DNA from: Chromatiales bacterium
Lineage (GTDB): Bacteria > Pseudomonadota > Gammaproteobacteria > Steroidobacterales > GCA-2729495
Length of the DNA: 64,000 nt
Assembly (NCBI GenBank): GCA_016789885.1
Contig: JAEUPZ010000014.1
Location: 81,241-145,240 of the forward strand
Direction of reading: 5' to 3'
Both the position numbers and the translations under genes were made by a program. The notes below the pieces were generated by a model. That model searched no databases. It was not told the DNA's origin and was given only the letters and a program-made list of their open reading frames with translations. This document shows positions 20,808 to 34,202 of this stretch, piece after piece (positions within the stretch are counted from its first letter, which is position 1; every line of letters begins with the position of its first letter).

Positions 20808-21956
20808 TCACTCGAACCAGAGCAGCACGGTGTCGCGGGCCTGGGCCCACAGCGACCCCTCGGGCACGGCCGCCAGCGGCACCAGCGGTGCTTCGGCCAG
20901 CACCTGGTCGTCGAGCCGCACGCGGATCATGCCGACGGGCGTCGCGGGGTCGAGCGGTGCCTCGAGCGGGGTGCGGACCTCGACCTGGGTCTGCAGGTTG
21001 TCGCCGGCGCCGCGCGGCAGGGTGACCGCGAAGGACTGCGCGACGCCGACGTCGACGGACTCGGCCTCACCCTTCCAGACCCGTACCGTCTCGACCGGCT
21101 TGCCGGCCGTGAAGAGGGGCTTCGTCTCGTAGAAGCGGAACCCGTAGGCCAGCAGGGCCTCGGAGGCCCGCTCGCGCGCCCGGGCGCTGTCGGTCTTCAG
21201 CACGACGGACACGAGCCGCATGCCGTTGCGCAGGGCCGAGGTCACGAGGCAGTAGCCCGCGCTCGCCGTGTAGCCGGTCTTCATGCCGTCGACCGTCGGG
21301 TCGCGGTAGAGCAGGCCGTTGCGGTTGCCCTGGGTGATGCCATTGAAGGTGAACTGCTTCTCCGAGTACCAGCGGTAGTACTCGGGGAACTCGCGGATCA
21401 GCGCGTTGCCGAGGCGCGCGATGTCGGCGGCCGTCGTGTAGTGCTGGGGGTCGGGCAGGCCCGTCGAGTTGCGGAAGCTGCTGTCGTTGAGGCCGATCTC
21501 CTTCGCGTAGCGGTTCATCAGGTCGGCGAAGGCTTCTTCGGTGCCGGCCACGTACTCGGCCAGCGCGACGCTGGCGTCGTTGCCCGACTGGATGATCATG
21601 CCCTTGAGCAGCGTCTCGACCGGCACCCGGCTGCCCACGTCGAGGAAGGTCGTCGAGCCGCCGCTGGTGGCGCCACCGCTGCGCCAGGCCACCACGCTGA
21701 TGGGTGCCTCGTCGTTCAGCCCGATGCGCTTCTCGCGGATCGAGCGGAACACGACGTAGGCCGTCATCAGCTTGGTGATGCTGGCCGGCTCCATGCGCTC
21801 GTTCTCGTTGCGGGCCGCCAGCACGCGGCCGCTCTCGTGGTCGACGAGGATGTAGGCGCCGGCCTCGATGGCGGGCGGGGGCGGCACGTCGAAGGTGGCT
21901 GCCCACACCGGCAGCACGGCGAGGGCCAGCACGAGGGTCAGCAGGTGGCGGGTCAT
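20808..21956 (-). CDS. dacA: D-alanyl-D-alanine carboxypeptidase (PBP5/6 type)
   Basis: 382 residues. Trims terminal D-Ala from peptidoglycan stem peptides in the periplasm. Signal peptide (LLTLVLALAVLPVWAA, cleaved near residue 20); active-site tetrad S-I-T-K with Ser59 and Lys62, SGN in IIQSGNDASVALAEY, KTG in GMKTGYTASAGYCLV. A beta-rich C-terminal domain (about 270-365) ends in a short amphipathic tail (LWAQARDTVLLWFE) expected to bind the inner membrane. 19-bp gap after the rlpA stop. Confidence 0.96.
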   Translation of the reverse strand: MTRHLLTLVLALAVLPVWAATFDVPPPPAIEAGAYILVDHESGRVLAARNENERMEPASITKLMTAYVVFRSIREKRIGLNDEAPISVVAWRSGGATSGGSTTFLDVGSRVPVETLLKGMIIQSGNDASVALAEYVAGTEEAFADLMNRYAKEIGLNDSSFRNSTGLPDPQHYTTAADIARLGNALIREFPEYYRWYSEKQFTFNGITQGNRNGLLYRDPTVDGMKTGYTASAGYCLVTSALRNGMRLVSVVLKTDSARARERASEALLAYGFRFYETKPLFTAGKPVETVRVWKGEAESVDVGVAQSFAVTLPRGAGDNLQTQVEVRTPLEAPLDPATPVGMIRVRLDDQVLAEAPLVPLAAVPEGSLWAQARDTVLLWFE

Positions 21957-21975
21957 GGCGGGGTCGACTTCCTTG

Positions 21976-22809
21976 TCATGGGGCGGGTGCCGGCTCGGTC
22001 ACGAGCTGCGGGGCGGGCAGGCCGAAACCGGCGAGGCGGTCGGCCAGGGCGTCGTATTCGGCGGAACCGGCCAGCGGCCCGATGCGCACGCGGTAGAGGG
22101 CCACGCTCCCCCCCTCATCGTACCGGATCACGGTATTGCTGACACCCTTCGCCGCGAGCGTCGCCTGCATGCGCTCGGCGTTGCCACGGTCGCGGTAGGC
22201 GCCGAGCTGCATGAAGAGCAGCCCTGGCGGCACCGGCGGCGGCACCGCCACGCCGGCCGGCGGGTCGCGGGTCACCGCCTCGACCTCCACCTCGGCGGTG
22301 CCGCTGCGGACCATGTCGAGCTCGACGGCGGCCGCGTAGGACAGGTCGATCTCCCGGCTCTTCTTGAACGGGCCGCGGTCGTTCACGGTGACGACGACGC
22401 TCCGGCCGTTGCCGAGGTTCGTGACCCGCACCAGCGACGGCAGCGGCAGCACACGGTGCGCCGCGGTCAGCTGGTTCATGTCGTAGACCGTTCCGCTCGA
22501 GGTGCGCCGGCCGTGGAACTCCTTGCCGTACCACGAGGCGACGCCCCGGGCCTTGTAGCCCTCGCTCGACGGCAGGACGTAGTAACGCTCGCCGAAGACC
22601 TCGTAGAAGGGCGGGTTGCCCGGGCCGGACGGCAGGGTCGCCGGGGCCTTCGGTGGCTTTGCGGCGGCGGGTGCCGGGGCCGGCGGCGGGCGGGGTGCCA
22701 CGACAACGGGCGCCGGCTCCCTGCGTCCCCAGGGTCCCGGGGCGCAGGCCGCAAGCAGCAGCGTGGCCGATGCCAGTAGCGCGCGTGCGGCGGTGGCAGC
22801 TGCCCTCAG
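21976..22809 (-). CDS. rlpA: RlpA septal lytic transglycosylase lipoprotein (probable CTG start)
   Basis: 277 residues from the proposed CTG at 22809. The double-psi barrel domain (GVASWYGKEFHGRRTSSGTVYDMNQLTAAHR... VVVTVNDRGPF) cuts denuded glycan strands at the septum, and the C-terminal SPOR domain (LLFMQLGAYRDRGNAERMQ...) binds them. The nearest ATG/GTG/TTG (GTG 22701) would remove the signal. Upstream in frame is a clear lipoprotein signal, R-A-A-A-T-A-A-R-A-L-L-A-S-A-T-L-L-L-A-A-C, with lipobox Cys22, and no ATG/GTG/TTG before the in-frame stop. CTG overlaps the mltB stop as CTGA, matching the ATGA couplings of the operon. A linker rich in Pro/Ala follows the lipobox. Confidence 0.85.
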   Translation of the reverse strand: MRAAATAARALLASATLLLAACAPGPWGRREPAPVVVAPRPPPAPAPAAAKPPKAPATLPSGPGNPPFYEVFGERYYVLPSSEGYKARGVASWYGKEFHGRRTSSGTVYDMNQLTAAHRVLPLPSLVRVTNLGNGRSVVVTVNDRGPFKKSREIDLSYAAAVELDMVRSGTAEVEVEAVTRDPPAGVAVPPPVPPGLLFMQLGAYRDRGNAERMQATLAAKGVSNTVIRYDEGGSVALYRVRIGPLAGSAEYDALADRLAGFGLPAPQLVTEPAPAP

Positions 22810-23834
22810 GGTGACTGCAGGCCGCCGGGCTGGCCTGCCTCCCGGACCCGCACTCCTGCAGCGATGGCCTGGCTCAGCTCATGCACCGCCAGGGCGTACA
22901 TGACACTGCGGTTGTAGCGGGTGATGGCGTAGAAATTCTGGAAGCCGACCCAGTGCTCCTTGCCGTCGCGCCCGTCGAGCTCCACCAGCAGCGCCGGCGC
23001 CGACGCGGGCAGGTCGGTCGTGAAGATGACGCCCTGCCGCTGCAGCGAGGCCACGGTATCGCGCAGCGCGAGCTCATTGGTGCCGGCCGGGCGCTGGGCC
23101 GAGGCTTTCAGCTCTCCGCGGGTCGCGACCACCTGGCCGGGCTGCCAGTCATGCCGCACGAAGTAGTTGGCGACGCTGGCGATGATGTCGTCCCAGTCGG
23201 CCAGCAGGTTGCGGCGGCCGTCGCCACTGCCGTCGACGGCGAAGCTGCGGTAGCTGCTCGGAATGAACTGTGGTGGCCCCATGGCCCCGGCGTAGGACCC
23301 CGTCAGCGTGGTGACGTCGAGGCGCTCGTCGCGGGCCAGCAGGAACAGCTCCCGCAGCTGCTTGCGGAAGAACTCGCCCCGGGGCGGGTAGTCGAAGCCC
23401 AGCGTCGCCAGCGAGTCGACCAGCCGGTAGCTGCCGGTCCGCGTTCCATAGAAGGTCTCGACCCCGATGATGGCGGCGATCACCTCGGCCGGAACGCCGG
23501 TCTCGCCCGAGACCCGGCGCAGGCGTGCCTCGTGCTCCCGGTAGAAATCGACGCCGGCGCTGATCCGCTGGGGCGTGATGAAGATCGCGCGGTACTCGAA
23601 CCACGGCTTCACCTTCTCGGCGGGCCGGGCCATGGCGTCGAGGATCGACTGCTTCGTCTCGGCCGGTCCCAGCACGCCCTCGACGAACGGCCGTTCGAAG
23701 CCGTCCTGCCTGACGAGGACATCGATGAATTCGCGCACCTCGGGACGGGTGAGGTCGAGGGCGGCGACGGGGCTGGCGAAGGCGGCGACAAGGGCCGGCA
23801 CCGCGAGCCACCGAGACGGGCGCGTCGGTGTCAT
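22806..23834 (-). CDS. mltB: Membrane-bound lytic murein transglycosylase B
   Basis: 342 residues. Exolytic transglycosylase of family GH103, periplasmic. Catalytic Glu in IIGVETFYGTRTG; other family blocks are AMGPPQFIPSSYRSFAVDGSGDG and SVANYFVRHDWQPG. The N-terminus is a plain signal peptide (WLAVPALVAAFASPVAA) without lipobox Cys, so unlike E. coli MltB it is probably soluble or uses another anchor. The ATG at 23834 forms ATGA with the rodA stop; the longer in-frame extension is antisense shadow of rodA. Confidence 0.94.
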   Translation of the reverse strand: MTPTRPSRWLAVPALVAAFASPVAALDLTRPEVREFIDVLVRQDGFERPFVEGVLGPAETKQSILDAMARPAEKVKPWFEYRAIFITPQRISAGVDFYREHEARLRRVSGETGVPAEVIAAIIGVETFYGTRTGSYRLVDSLATLGFDYPPRGEFFRKQLRELFLLARDERLDVTTLTGSYAGAMGPPQFIPSSYRSFAVDGSGDGRRNLLADWDDIIASVANYFVRHDWQPGQVVATRGELKASAQRPAGTNELALRDTVASLQRQGVIFTTDLPASAPALLVELDGRDGKEHWVGFQNFYAITRYNRSVMYALAVHELSQAIAAGVRVREAGQPGGLQSP

Positions 23835-24940
23835 CGAGCCACGAGCTTTCGATGGGTCTGGATGGACATAAGGATACCGAAGCCCGCCATGAGGGTCACC
23901 ATCGAGGTGCCGCCGGCGCTGACCAGCGGCAGCGGGACGCCGACCACGGGCAGCAGCCCCATGACCATGGCGGTGTTGACGAAGATGTAGCAGAAGAAGG
24001 TCAGCGACAGCGTCCCCGCCAGCAGCCGCGTGAAGGTGTCCGGGGCGTTGGCGGCGATGACCAGGCCGCGGCCGATCACGAACAGGTACAGCGCCAGCAG
24101 CGCCAGCGCGCCGAACAGCCCGAATTCCTCGCCGATGACGGCGAAGATGAAGTCGGTATGGCGCTCGGGCAGGAACTCGAGCTGCCCCTGGGTGCCGTTC
24201 AGCCAGCCCTTGCCGAAGAGCCCGCCCGAGCCGATGGCGATCTTGGACTGGATGATGTGGTAGCCGGCTCCGAGGGGGTCGCTCTCCGGGTCGAGCAGCG
24301 TCAGCACCCGCCGGCGCTGGTAGTCGTGCATCACGAGCCACAGCGCCGGCATGGCCGCGGCGGCGAGCGCGGCGGCGGCGGCGATGTACTTCCAGCCGAG
24401 GCCGGCGAAGAAGATGACGATGGCCCCCGACAGCACGATCAGGATCGAGGTGCCGAGGTCGGGCTGCACCGCGATCAGCGTTGCCGGCACCAAGATGATC
24501 ACGAGGGTGCCGAGCACCAGCGGAAAGCTGGGCGGCAGGGGGCGCTCGTGCAGCAGCCAGCCGAGGAACAGCGGCACGCCGAGCTTCATGAGTTCCGACG
24601 GCTGGAAGCGGATGCCGATGTCGATCCAGCGCCGGGCACCCATGCTGATCTCGCCCTTGAGCAGCACGGCCACCAGCAGCACGAGGCCGATGGCGTAGAC
24701 GAACGGTCCTGCCGTACGCAGCCACTGGGGTGGCACCTGGGCCAGCACCAGCAGCGCTGCGAAGGCAACGCCGATGCGGGCCCCCTGGCTCAGCACCTCG
24801 CGCAGGTCCTGCGACTCGGCGCTGTAGAGCGCCAGCAGGCTCATGACCAGCACGCCGCCGATGCCGAGCAGCAGCAGCCCGTCGAGGTGCAGCGTCCGCA
24901 GCACCCGCCCGAGGGGCCCGACCTCGACCCGCGCGCTCAT
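23831..24940 (-). CDS. rodA: Rod-shape SEDS peptidoglycan polymerase
   Basis: 369 residues, about ten membrane spans. SEDS glycosyltransferase that polymerises lipid II in the elongasome with PBP2. Family blocks: MGARRWIDIGIRFQPSELMKLGVPLFLGW, AVQPDLGTSILIVLSG with the catalytic Asp, GSGGLFGKGWLNGTQGQLEFLPERHTDFIFAVIGEEFG and PLPLVSAGGTSM. ATGA overlap with the mrdA stop; the mrdA-rodA pair is the universal partner order. Confidence 0.97.
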   Translation of the reverse strand: MSARVEVGPLGRVLRTLHLDGLLLLGIGGVLVMSLLALYSAESQDLREVLSQGARIGVAFAALLVLAQVPPQWLRTAGPFVYAIGLVLLVAVLLKGEISMGARRWIDIGIRFQPSELMKLGVPLFLGWLLHERPLPPSFPLVLGTLVIILVPATLIAVQPDLGTSILIVLSGAIVIFFAGLGWKYIAAAAALAAAAMPALWLVMHDYQRRRVLTLLDPESDPLGAGYHIIQSKIAIGSGGLFGKGWLNGTQGQLEFLPERHTDFIFAVIGEEFGLFGALALLALYLFVIGRGLVIAANAPDTFTRLLAGTLSLTFFCYIFVNTAMVMGLLPVVGVPLPLVSAGGTSMVTLMAGFGILMSIQTHRKLVAR

Positions 24941-26796
24941 GTCCGTGGCTCCAGCACCGCCTCGATGATGGCCCGGGCGACGGGGGCGGCGACCTTGCTG
25001 CCGCTCTCACCGTTCTCGATGACAACGGCAACGGCCACCCGCGGATCCTCCAGGGGCGCGAAGGCGATGAAGAGCGCATGGTCGCGCCGGCGCTCGGCCA
25101 CCTGGGCGGCGTTGTACTTCGCGCCCTGGGCCACGGTGAAGACCTGGGCCGTGCCGCTCTTGCCCGCCATGCGGTATTTCGCGGCGGCGCCGATGGCCCG
25201 GGCCGTGCCGCGGCCGCCGTAGAGCACGTCTTCCATGCCCTTGATGATGACGTCCCAGTGGGCGGGGTCCTGGTCGGCCACCGGCGGCAGCGGCCGCGGA
25301 GGCAGGTATTCGGTGGCGCCGGTGGCCGGGTCGCGGTAGCCCCGCACGAGCCGTGGCTCGAAGCGCTGGCCCCGTGCGGCGATGGTCGCGGTGGCGTGGG
25401 CCAGCTGCAGCGGCGTCACCAGCAGGTAGCCTTGCCCGATGCCGGCGATGACCGTCTCGCCGGGGAACCACACCTGGTTCGCCCGGCTCTTGAAGGCCGT
25501 CTTCTTCCAGGCGGGGCTTGGCACCAGGCCCCCCTGCTCGCCGGCCATGTCGAGGCCGGTGTTGCCGCCGAGCCCGAACTGCTGCAGGAAGCCGCCGAGG
25601 CGCTCGATGCCGAGGTCACGGGCCAGGCCGTAGTAGTAGACGTCGCACGACTGCTCGATGCTGCCGGTCATGTCGACGCTGCCGTGGCCCTCGGGTTTCC
25701 AGTCGCGGTAGCGGTGGCTGGACCCCGGCAGGCTGAAGCTGCCGCCGCACCAGACCCGGTCCGTGGCGCGCCGTACCTCGTGGTGCAGGCCGGCCAGCGC
25801 CACCATGGGCTTGATGGTCGATCCCGGCGGGTACTGGCCGCGGAGCGCGCGGTTGAAGAGGGGCCGGTCGATGTCCTCCTGCAGGGCCGCGTAGGCCCTG
25901 CGGCCGATGCCGGCGCTCATGATGTTGGGGTCGTAGTTCGGCACGCTGGCGAAGACCAGCACCTCGCCATTGCGCGGATCGATGGCGACCGCCGCGCCCC
26001 GCCGGCCGGCCAGCGCGTTCTCGGCCACCAGCTGCGCATCGGCGTCGATTGAGAGCAGCAGGTCGCGGCCCGGGGTCGAGGGCGTGCGGCCGAGCACCTC
26101 GATGCGGCGGCCGTGGGCGTTGACCACCACGTCCTCGTGGCCCGACGCGCCATGCAGGTCGGGCTCGTAGCTGCGCTCGATGGAGATCTTGCCCACCTGC
26201 GACGTGCCGGCGTACGCGGCGCGGTCGAGCTCCTTCATGTCGTCGGCACTGATGCCGCCGACGTAGCCCAGCGCGTGGGACGCGAACGGGCCGAGCGGAT
26301 AGCGCCGCCCGAGCCGGGCCTGCACCTCGAGGCCCGGCAGCCACGGCCGCTGCACGGCGAAGGCGGCCAGCTGCAGGTCCGTCAGGCGCTCGGCGATGAC
26401 GAAGGTGTCGAACTTGCGCCGGCTGCGGACGAGGTTCTTCACGTCCTGCAGGTCGTCGGGCGCGATGATGCCGATGGCCACGAGCCGTTCGAGGGTCGCC
26501 GGCAGGTCGGGCACCTGCTCCGGCGTGATCTCGAGCTGGTAGCTCGGCGTGTTCTCGGCGAGCGTGCGCCCGTGGCGGTCGAGGATCAGCCCGCGGATGG
26601 GCGGGACCGGGACCACGCGGATCGTGTTGCCGCTCGACTGTTGCGAGTAATAGTCGTACTCGACTACCTGGAGCTGTACGAGGCGGCCGACGATCAGCCC
26701 CGACGCCACGACGACGAAGGCCACGGCCACGAGCACCCGCGCGAAGAAGAGCTGCTGCTCTGCCCAGGCGTCCTTGATGCGCAGCGTGCGGGCCAT
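24937..26796 (-). CDS. mrdA: Penicillin-binding protein 2 (elongation transpeptidase)
   Basis: 619 residues. Class B PBP, cross-links peptidoglycan with RodA. One N-terminal membrane helix (about 20-42), a pedestal/dimerisation domain with PPIRGLILDRHGRTLAEN, and the transpeptidase domain: active-site S-T-I-K in YPPGSTIKPMVAL, S-x-D in IEQSCDVYYYGLARDLG, and K-S-G-T-A near residue 540. 7 bp after the mreD stop. Confidence 0.97.
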   Translation of the reverse strand: MARTLRIKDAWAEQQLFFARVLVAVAFVVVASGLIVGRLVQLQVVEYDYYSQQSSGNTIRVVPVPPIRGLILDRHGRTLAENTPSYQLEITPEQVPDLPATLERLVAIGIIAPDDLQDVKNLVRSRRKFDTFVIAERLTDLQLAAFAVQRPWLPGLEVQARLGRRYPLGPFASHALGYVGGISADDMKELDRAAYAGTSQVGKISIERSYEPDLHGASGHEDVVVNAHGRRIEVLGRTPSTPGRDLLLSIDADAQLVAENALAGRRGAAVAIDPRNGEVLVFASVPNYDPNIMSAGIGRRAYAALQEDIDRPLFNRALRGQYPPGSTIKPMVALAGLHHEVRRATDRVWCGGSFSLPGSSHRYRDWKPEGHGSVDMTGSIEQSCDVYYYGLARDLGIERLGGFLQQFGLGGNTGLDMAGEQGGLVPSPAWKKTAFKSRANQVWFPGETVIAGIGQGYLLVTPLQLAHATATIAARGQRFEPRLVRGYRDPATGATEYLPPRPLPPVADQDPAHWDVIIKGMEDVLYGGRGTARAIGAAAKYRMAGKSGTAQVFTVAQGAKYNAAQVAERRRDHALFIAFAPLEDPRVAVAVVIENGESGSKVAAPVARAIIEAVLEPRT

Positions 26797-26803
26797 GGCC
26801 GGG

Positions 26804-27295
26804 TCAGGCGAAGCTGCGGTCGCGGCGTTCGAGCCGTTCGCGGACGCGGTCCATGGCGCCCATCACCACGGGCCACAGCAGCGTCGCGCTGAGGACGGGG
26901 CCCCAGCGCCCGGGTCCGAAGCTGGCGCGGCCGGCGATGCCGTCGATCCACAGGTTGACGAAGCCGGCCAGGAACAGCAGCACGAACACCGACAGCGTCA
27001 GCTGCCACAGCGGGAAGATGCGCATGCGCAGGTGGAAGCGCAGCACGAGGTAGGCGAGCCCCGCCAGCACGAAGGCGTTCTGGCCGAGCAGGCTGCCCTC
27101 GGCGACGTCGAGGACCAGCCCGATGCCGAAGGCCGTGAAGATCCCGACGCGGCCCGGCCACATCAGGGCCCAGTAGAGCAGCACGAGCGTTGCCCACGGC
27201 GGGCGGAACGGGGCGAGGCCCTCGGGCAGGGGCACGATCTCGATGGCGACCGCGGCGAAGAGCAGCAGCCACACGGGCCAGCGCGACGGCATCAT
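26804..27295 (-). CDS. mreD: Rod-shape-determining protein MreD
   Basis: 163 residues, five or six hydrophobic helices, the normal size of MreD. Inner-membrane elongasome component linking MreC to RodA/PBP2. Recognisable blocks: PPWATLVLLYWALMWPGRVGIFTAFGIGLVLDVAEGSLLGQNAFVLAGLAYL. Start 27295 overlaps the mreC stop by 4 bp. Order mreB-mreC-mreD-mrdA-rodA is complete. Confidence 0.95.
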   Translation of the reverse strand: MMPSRWPVWLLLFAAVAIEIVPLPEGLAPFRPPWATLVLLYWALMWPGRVGIFTAFGIGLVLDVAEGSLLGQNAFVLAGLAYLVLRFHLRMRIFPLWQLTLSVFVLLFLAGFVNLWIDGIAGRASFGPGRWGPVLSATLLWPVVMGAMDRVRERLERRDRSFA

Positions 27296-28563
27296 CCGGC
27301 AGGCTCCTGGCCGGTGCTGGCGTCCTGCGGCCCCGGGTCGTCCGTCGCCGGCGCCGGCTCGGCGGGCGATGTCCCGGGCTGCGGCGCGCTGTCCTCGCCA
27401 CCCGCCGGGGCACCTTCGGCAGTGGCGCCGTCACCGCCCGGGGCGCCGGGCGCCGACGGTGCGGCCGGAGTTGCTGGCGACGGTAGTGCAGGAGCGGATT
27501 CCACCGGCGGAGCCGGCGCCGTCGTGCCCTCGCTCGCAGCCCCGGCGTCGGCCGGCGGCCGACGCGGCAGCGGCGTCAGCACGACCGGCGCCCGTGCCGG
27601 CGTGGCCGCCGGTGCCGCAGGAGCCGGCGCCGGCTCACTGGCGGGCGATGCCGGGGGCGGAGCCGCGCCGCGCACCGGCGCTGCGGCCAGGCCCGGCGGC
27701 GGCGCCAGCTCGGCATCGGCAGCGACCCGGGACGTCCCGGGCAGCACCAGCAGTACCTCATGCAGCCGGTCGAGCCGCGCGGCGGGTCGGGCCGTGATGT
27801 CGCGGAAGGCGTCCCCGCGGGAGTCGTCGACCTTCGTCACCGTGCCGACCGGATAACCGGCCGGGAAGGCGCCACCCAGCCCCGAAGTGACCAGCAGGTC
27901 GCCCGGCTCGACGTCCTGGTTGCGGGTCAGGTACGGCAGCGACAGCCGGTTGCGGTTGCCGGTGCCCACGGCGATGGTCCGCAGGCCGTTGCGGACCACC
28001 TCCACGGGCAGGGCGTGGTCCGGATCGGTGATGAGCAGCGCCTCGGCGCTGTCCGGCGCGGTGCGCGTGACCTGGCCGACGACGCCCTGGGCGTCGATCA
28101 GGGCCTGGCCATCGCGGGTTCCGCTGCGCTGGCCCTTGTTCACGATGATCCGATGGTGCAGCCGGTCCATCTCGACGGACAGTACCTCACCGATCACCAC
28201 CTTGTCCGGCACCCGCGCCGTCGAGTCGAGCAGGGCCCGCAGCCGGGCGTTCTCCGCCTGCAGTGCAGCATAGCGCTGCAGCGTTGCGTCGTTGACCAGG
28301 GACTTGCGCCGGAGGTCGGCATTCTCGGCCAGCAGGGCGTCGCGCGAGGCCAGGCTGTCGCTGAGCCAGCGGCTGGCGCGGAAGGGGGCGTTGATGGCCT
28401 GCTGCACGGGGTAGAAGGCGGCCGCCAGCTGCCGGCGCGCCTCCTCGAGGTAACTGCCCCGGTGGTCGAGCACCATCAGCGTGACAGCGACGGCGGCAGC
28501 CAGGGTGTAGCGCAGCCCCGGGTTGTAGTTGCGGATCCGGCCTTCGCTGTCGGCAGACTGCAG
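27292..28563 (-). CDS. mreC: Rod-shape-determining protein MreC (probable CTG start)
   Basis: 423 residues from CTG 28563. Single-pass periplasmic scaffold. The first ATG (28476) lies inside the membrane helix and would delete half of it; upstream in the same frame the sequence reads R-I-R-N-Y-N-P-G-L-R-Y-T-L-A-A-A-V-A-V-T-L-M-V-L-D-H-R-G, the expected cytoplasmic tail plus helix, and only CTG is available after the mreB TAA. Coiled coil about 70-110 (ENADLRRKSL...QAENARLRALLDS), then the MreC beta domains (GQRSGTRDGQALIDAQGVVGQV, EPGDLLVTSGLGGAFPAGYPVGTV). A Pro/Ala-rich low-complexity tail of about 130 residues is unusually long. Confidence 0.88.
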   Translation of the reverse strand: MQSADSEGRIRNYNPGLRYTLAAAVAVTLMVLDHRGSYLEEARRQLAAAFYPVQQAINAPFRASRWLSDSLASRDALLAENADLRRKSLVNDATLQRYAALQAENARLRALLDSTARVPDKVVIGEVLSVEMDRLHHRIIVNKGQRSGTRDGQALIDAQGVVGQVTRTAPDSAEALLITDPDHALPVEVVRNGLRTIAVGTGNRNRLSLPYLTRNQDVEPGDLLVTSGLGGAFPAGYPVGTVTKVDDSRGDAFRDITARPAARLDRLHEVLLVLPGTSRVAADAELAPPPGLAAAPVRGAAPPPASPASEPAPAPAAPAATPARAPVVLTPLPRRPPADAGAASEGTTAPAPPVESAPALPSPATPAAPSAPGAPGGDGATAEGAPAGGEDSAPQPGTSPAEPAPATDDPGPQDASTGQEPAG

Positions 28564-28569
28564 CGGCGG

Positions 28570-32870
<4,301 letters not shown>

Positions 32871-32954
32871 CCGCCTCCGGCGGGCGGCCGGCGCCTCTGG
32901 CACCGCCGCCCGTCCCCGCCCACAATACCGACGCCTTTCCGCAGGGGAACCGCC

Positions 32955-34202
32955 TTGGCCGACCAGCACCAGCACTACAGCCGCGGGAGCGTGATCCTCG
33001 GCTGGCTCATCGCCATCGTCTTTTCCGTGCACAGCGCGGTGACGATCCTGATCCCGCGCACCGAGAAGTACGCCCCCCTGCGCGAGGACCTGCGCAGCTG
33101 GCACTACCTGATGGGGCTCACGCTCTTCGTGCTGATCGTGCTGCGCCTGGCGCGCTGGTTCCGCGAGGCGGTGCGCCCGGCCCCCGGCATGACGCCGGCG
33201 GGGCACAGCTTCACCCGGCAGCTGGCGCTGACGGTCTACCTGCTCATGGCGGTGATGCCGGTGCTCGGCATCCTGCAGGCCTGGAGCGACGGCCTCACGG
33301 TGCGCCTCGGTCCCTTCGTCACGCTGCCGGCCGTTGTGGGCGAGAGCCGGCCGCTGTGGATGTTCTCGGGCTACTTCCACTCGGCGCTGGGCTTCACGCT
33401 GCTGCTGATCCAGCTCATCTCGGTGCTGAGCGGCGCGTACCTGCTGCTGCGCCGGGGCGTGGGCATGTTCACGGCCTTCGCGCCGGGCTTCGGCGCGCAG
33501 ATGTGGCTGACCTTCGCCATCTCCATTTACGCCGTCAGCACGCTGCGCGACGAGCAGAGCCCGGCCGGCGTCATCAACGTCGGGATTTTCGTGGGTCTCA
33601 CGGCCCTCGTCTGGCTCCTCGGCCGGCGCCGCCGGCGCGCCGCCGTGCCGGTGACCTTCGACGGCGCGCGGCCCTCGGGGCTTGCCGTGGCGGCCGGCGC
33701 CGCGGTCTGCCTGCTGTCGCTGGGCTTCGCCAGCTACCTGCCCTACCAGAACTTCGGCGTGCTGCCCTGGGAGATGGGCGTGAAGGTGGCGGCGCCGGAA
33801 GGCGTGACGTCCCACGACGCGCCCGTCGTGCGCGTGACCGTCACCCCCGAGACCCCCTTCGAGGCGACGGTCAAGGCCGAAAAGTACAAGTGGTGCCGTT
33901 TCTGCCACACGGCCGACAAGGGCGAGAAGCACCTGGCGGGCCCGAACCTGTATGCGATCTTCGGGCAGCGCGCGGGCACGGTGCCCGGCTTCGCCTACTC
34001 GCCCGCCATGGCGAAGCGTGGCCAGGAGGGCCTGGTCTGGGACGACGAGACGCTGGACCAGTTCCTGGCCGGCTATGACCGGTTCGTCCCCGGCACCTAC
34101 ATGAAGGTCTCCATCGGTCCGATCACCGACCCCGAGGAGCGCAAGGCCATCATCAATCTCCTCAAGAAGGACACGATGCCCGGCGCCTACTCGACGCCAT
34201 GA
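32955..34202 (+). CDS. Cytochrome b561-type membrane protein fused to cytochrome c
   Basis: 415 residues from TTG 32955, preceded by AGGGGAA 7 bp upstream. Residues 1-165 are a bacterial cytochrome b561 domain: four helices with candidate heme b histidines His26, His50 and His142. Two or three further helices (about 180-260) lead to a periplasmic class I cytochrome c domain with C-R-F-C-H at 314-318 and a late YMKV methionine as probable sixth ligand. Likely passes electrons from the quinone pool to a periplasmic acceptor; the partner is unknown. The fusion is less usual than stand-alone b561. ATGA overlap with the PerM-type gene. Confidence 0.82.
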   Translation: MADQHQHYSRGSVILGWLIAIVFSVHSAVTILIPRTEKYAPLREDLRSWHYLMGLTLFVLIVLRLARWFREAVRPAPGMTPAGHSFTRQLALTVYLLMAVMPVLGILQAWSDGLTVRLGPFVTLPAVVGESRPLWMFSGYFHSALGFTLLLIQLISVLSGAYLLLRRGVGMFTAFAPGFGAQMWLTFAISIYAVSTLRDEQSPAGVINVGIFVGLTALVWLLGRRRRRAAVPVTFDGARPSGLAVAAGAAVCLLSLGFASYLPYQNFGVLPWEMGVKVAAPEGVTSHDAPVVRVTVTPETPFEATVKAEKYKWCRFCHTADKGEKHLAGPNLYAIFGQRAGTVPGFAYSPAMAKRGQEGLVWDDETLDQFLAGYDRFVPGTYMKVSIGPITDPEERKAIINLLKKDTMPGAYSTP

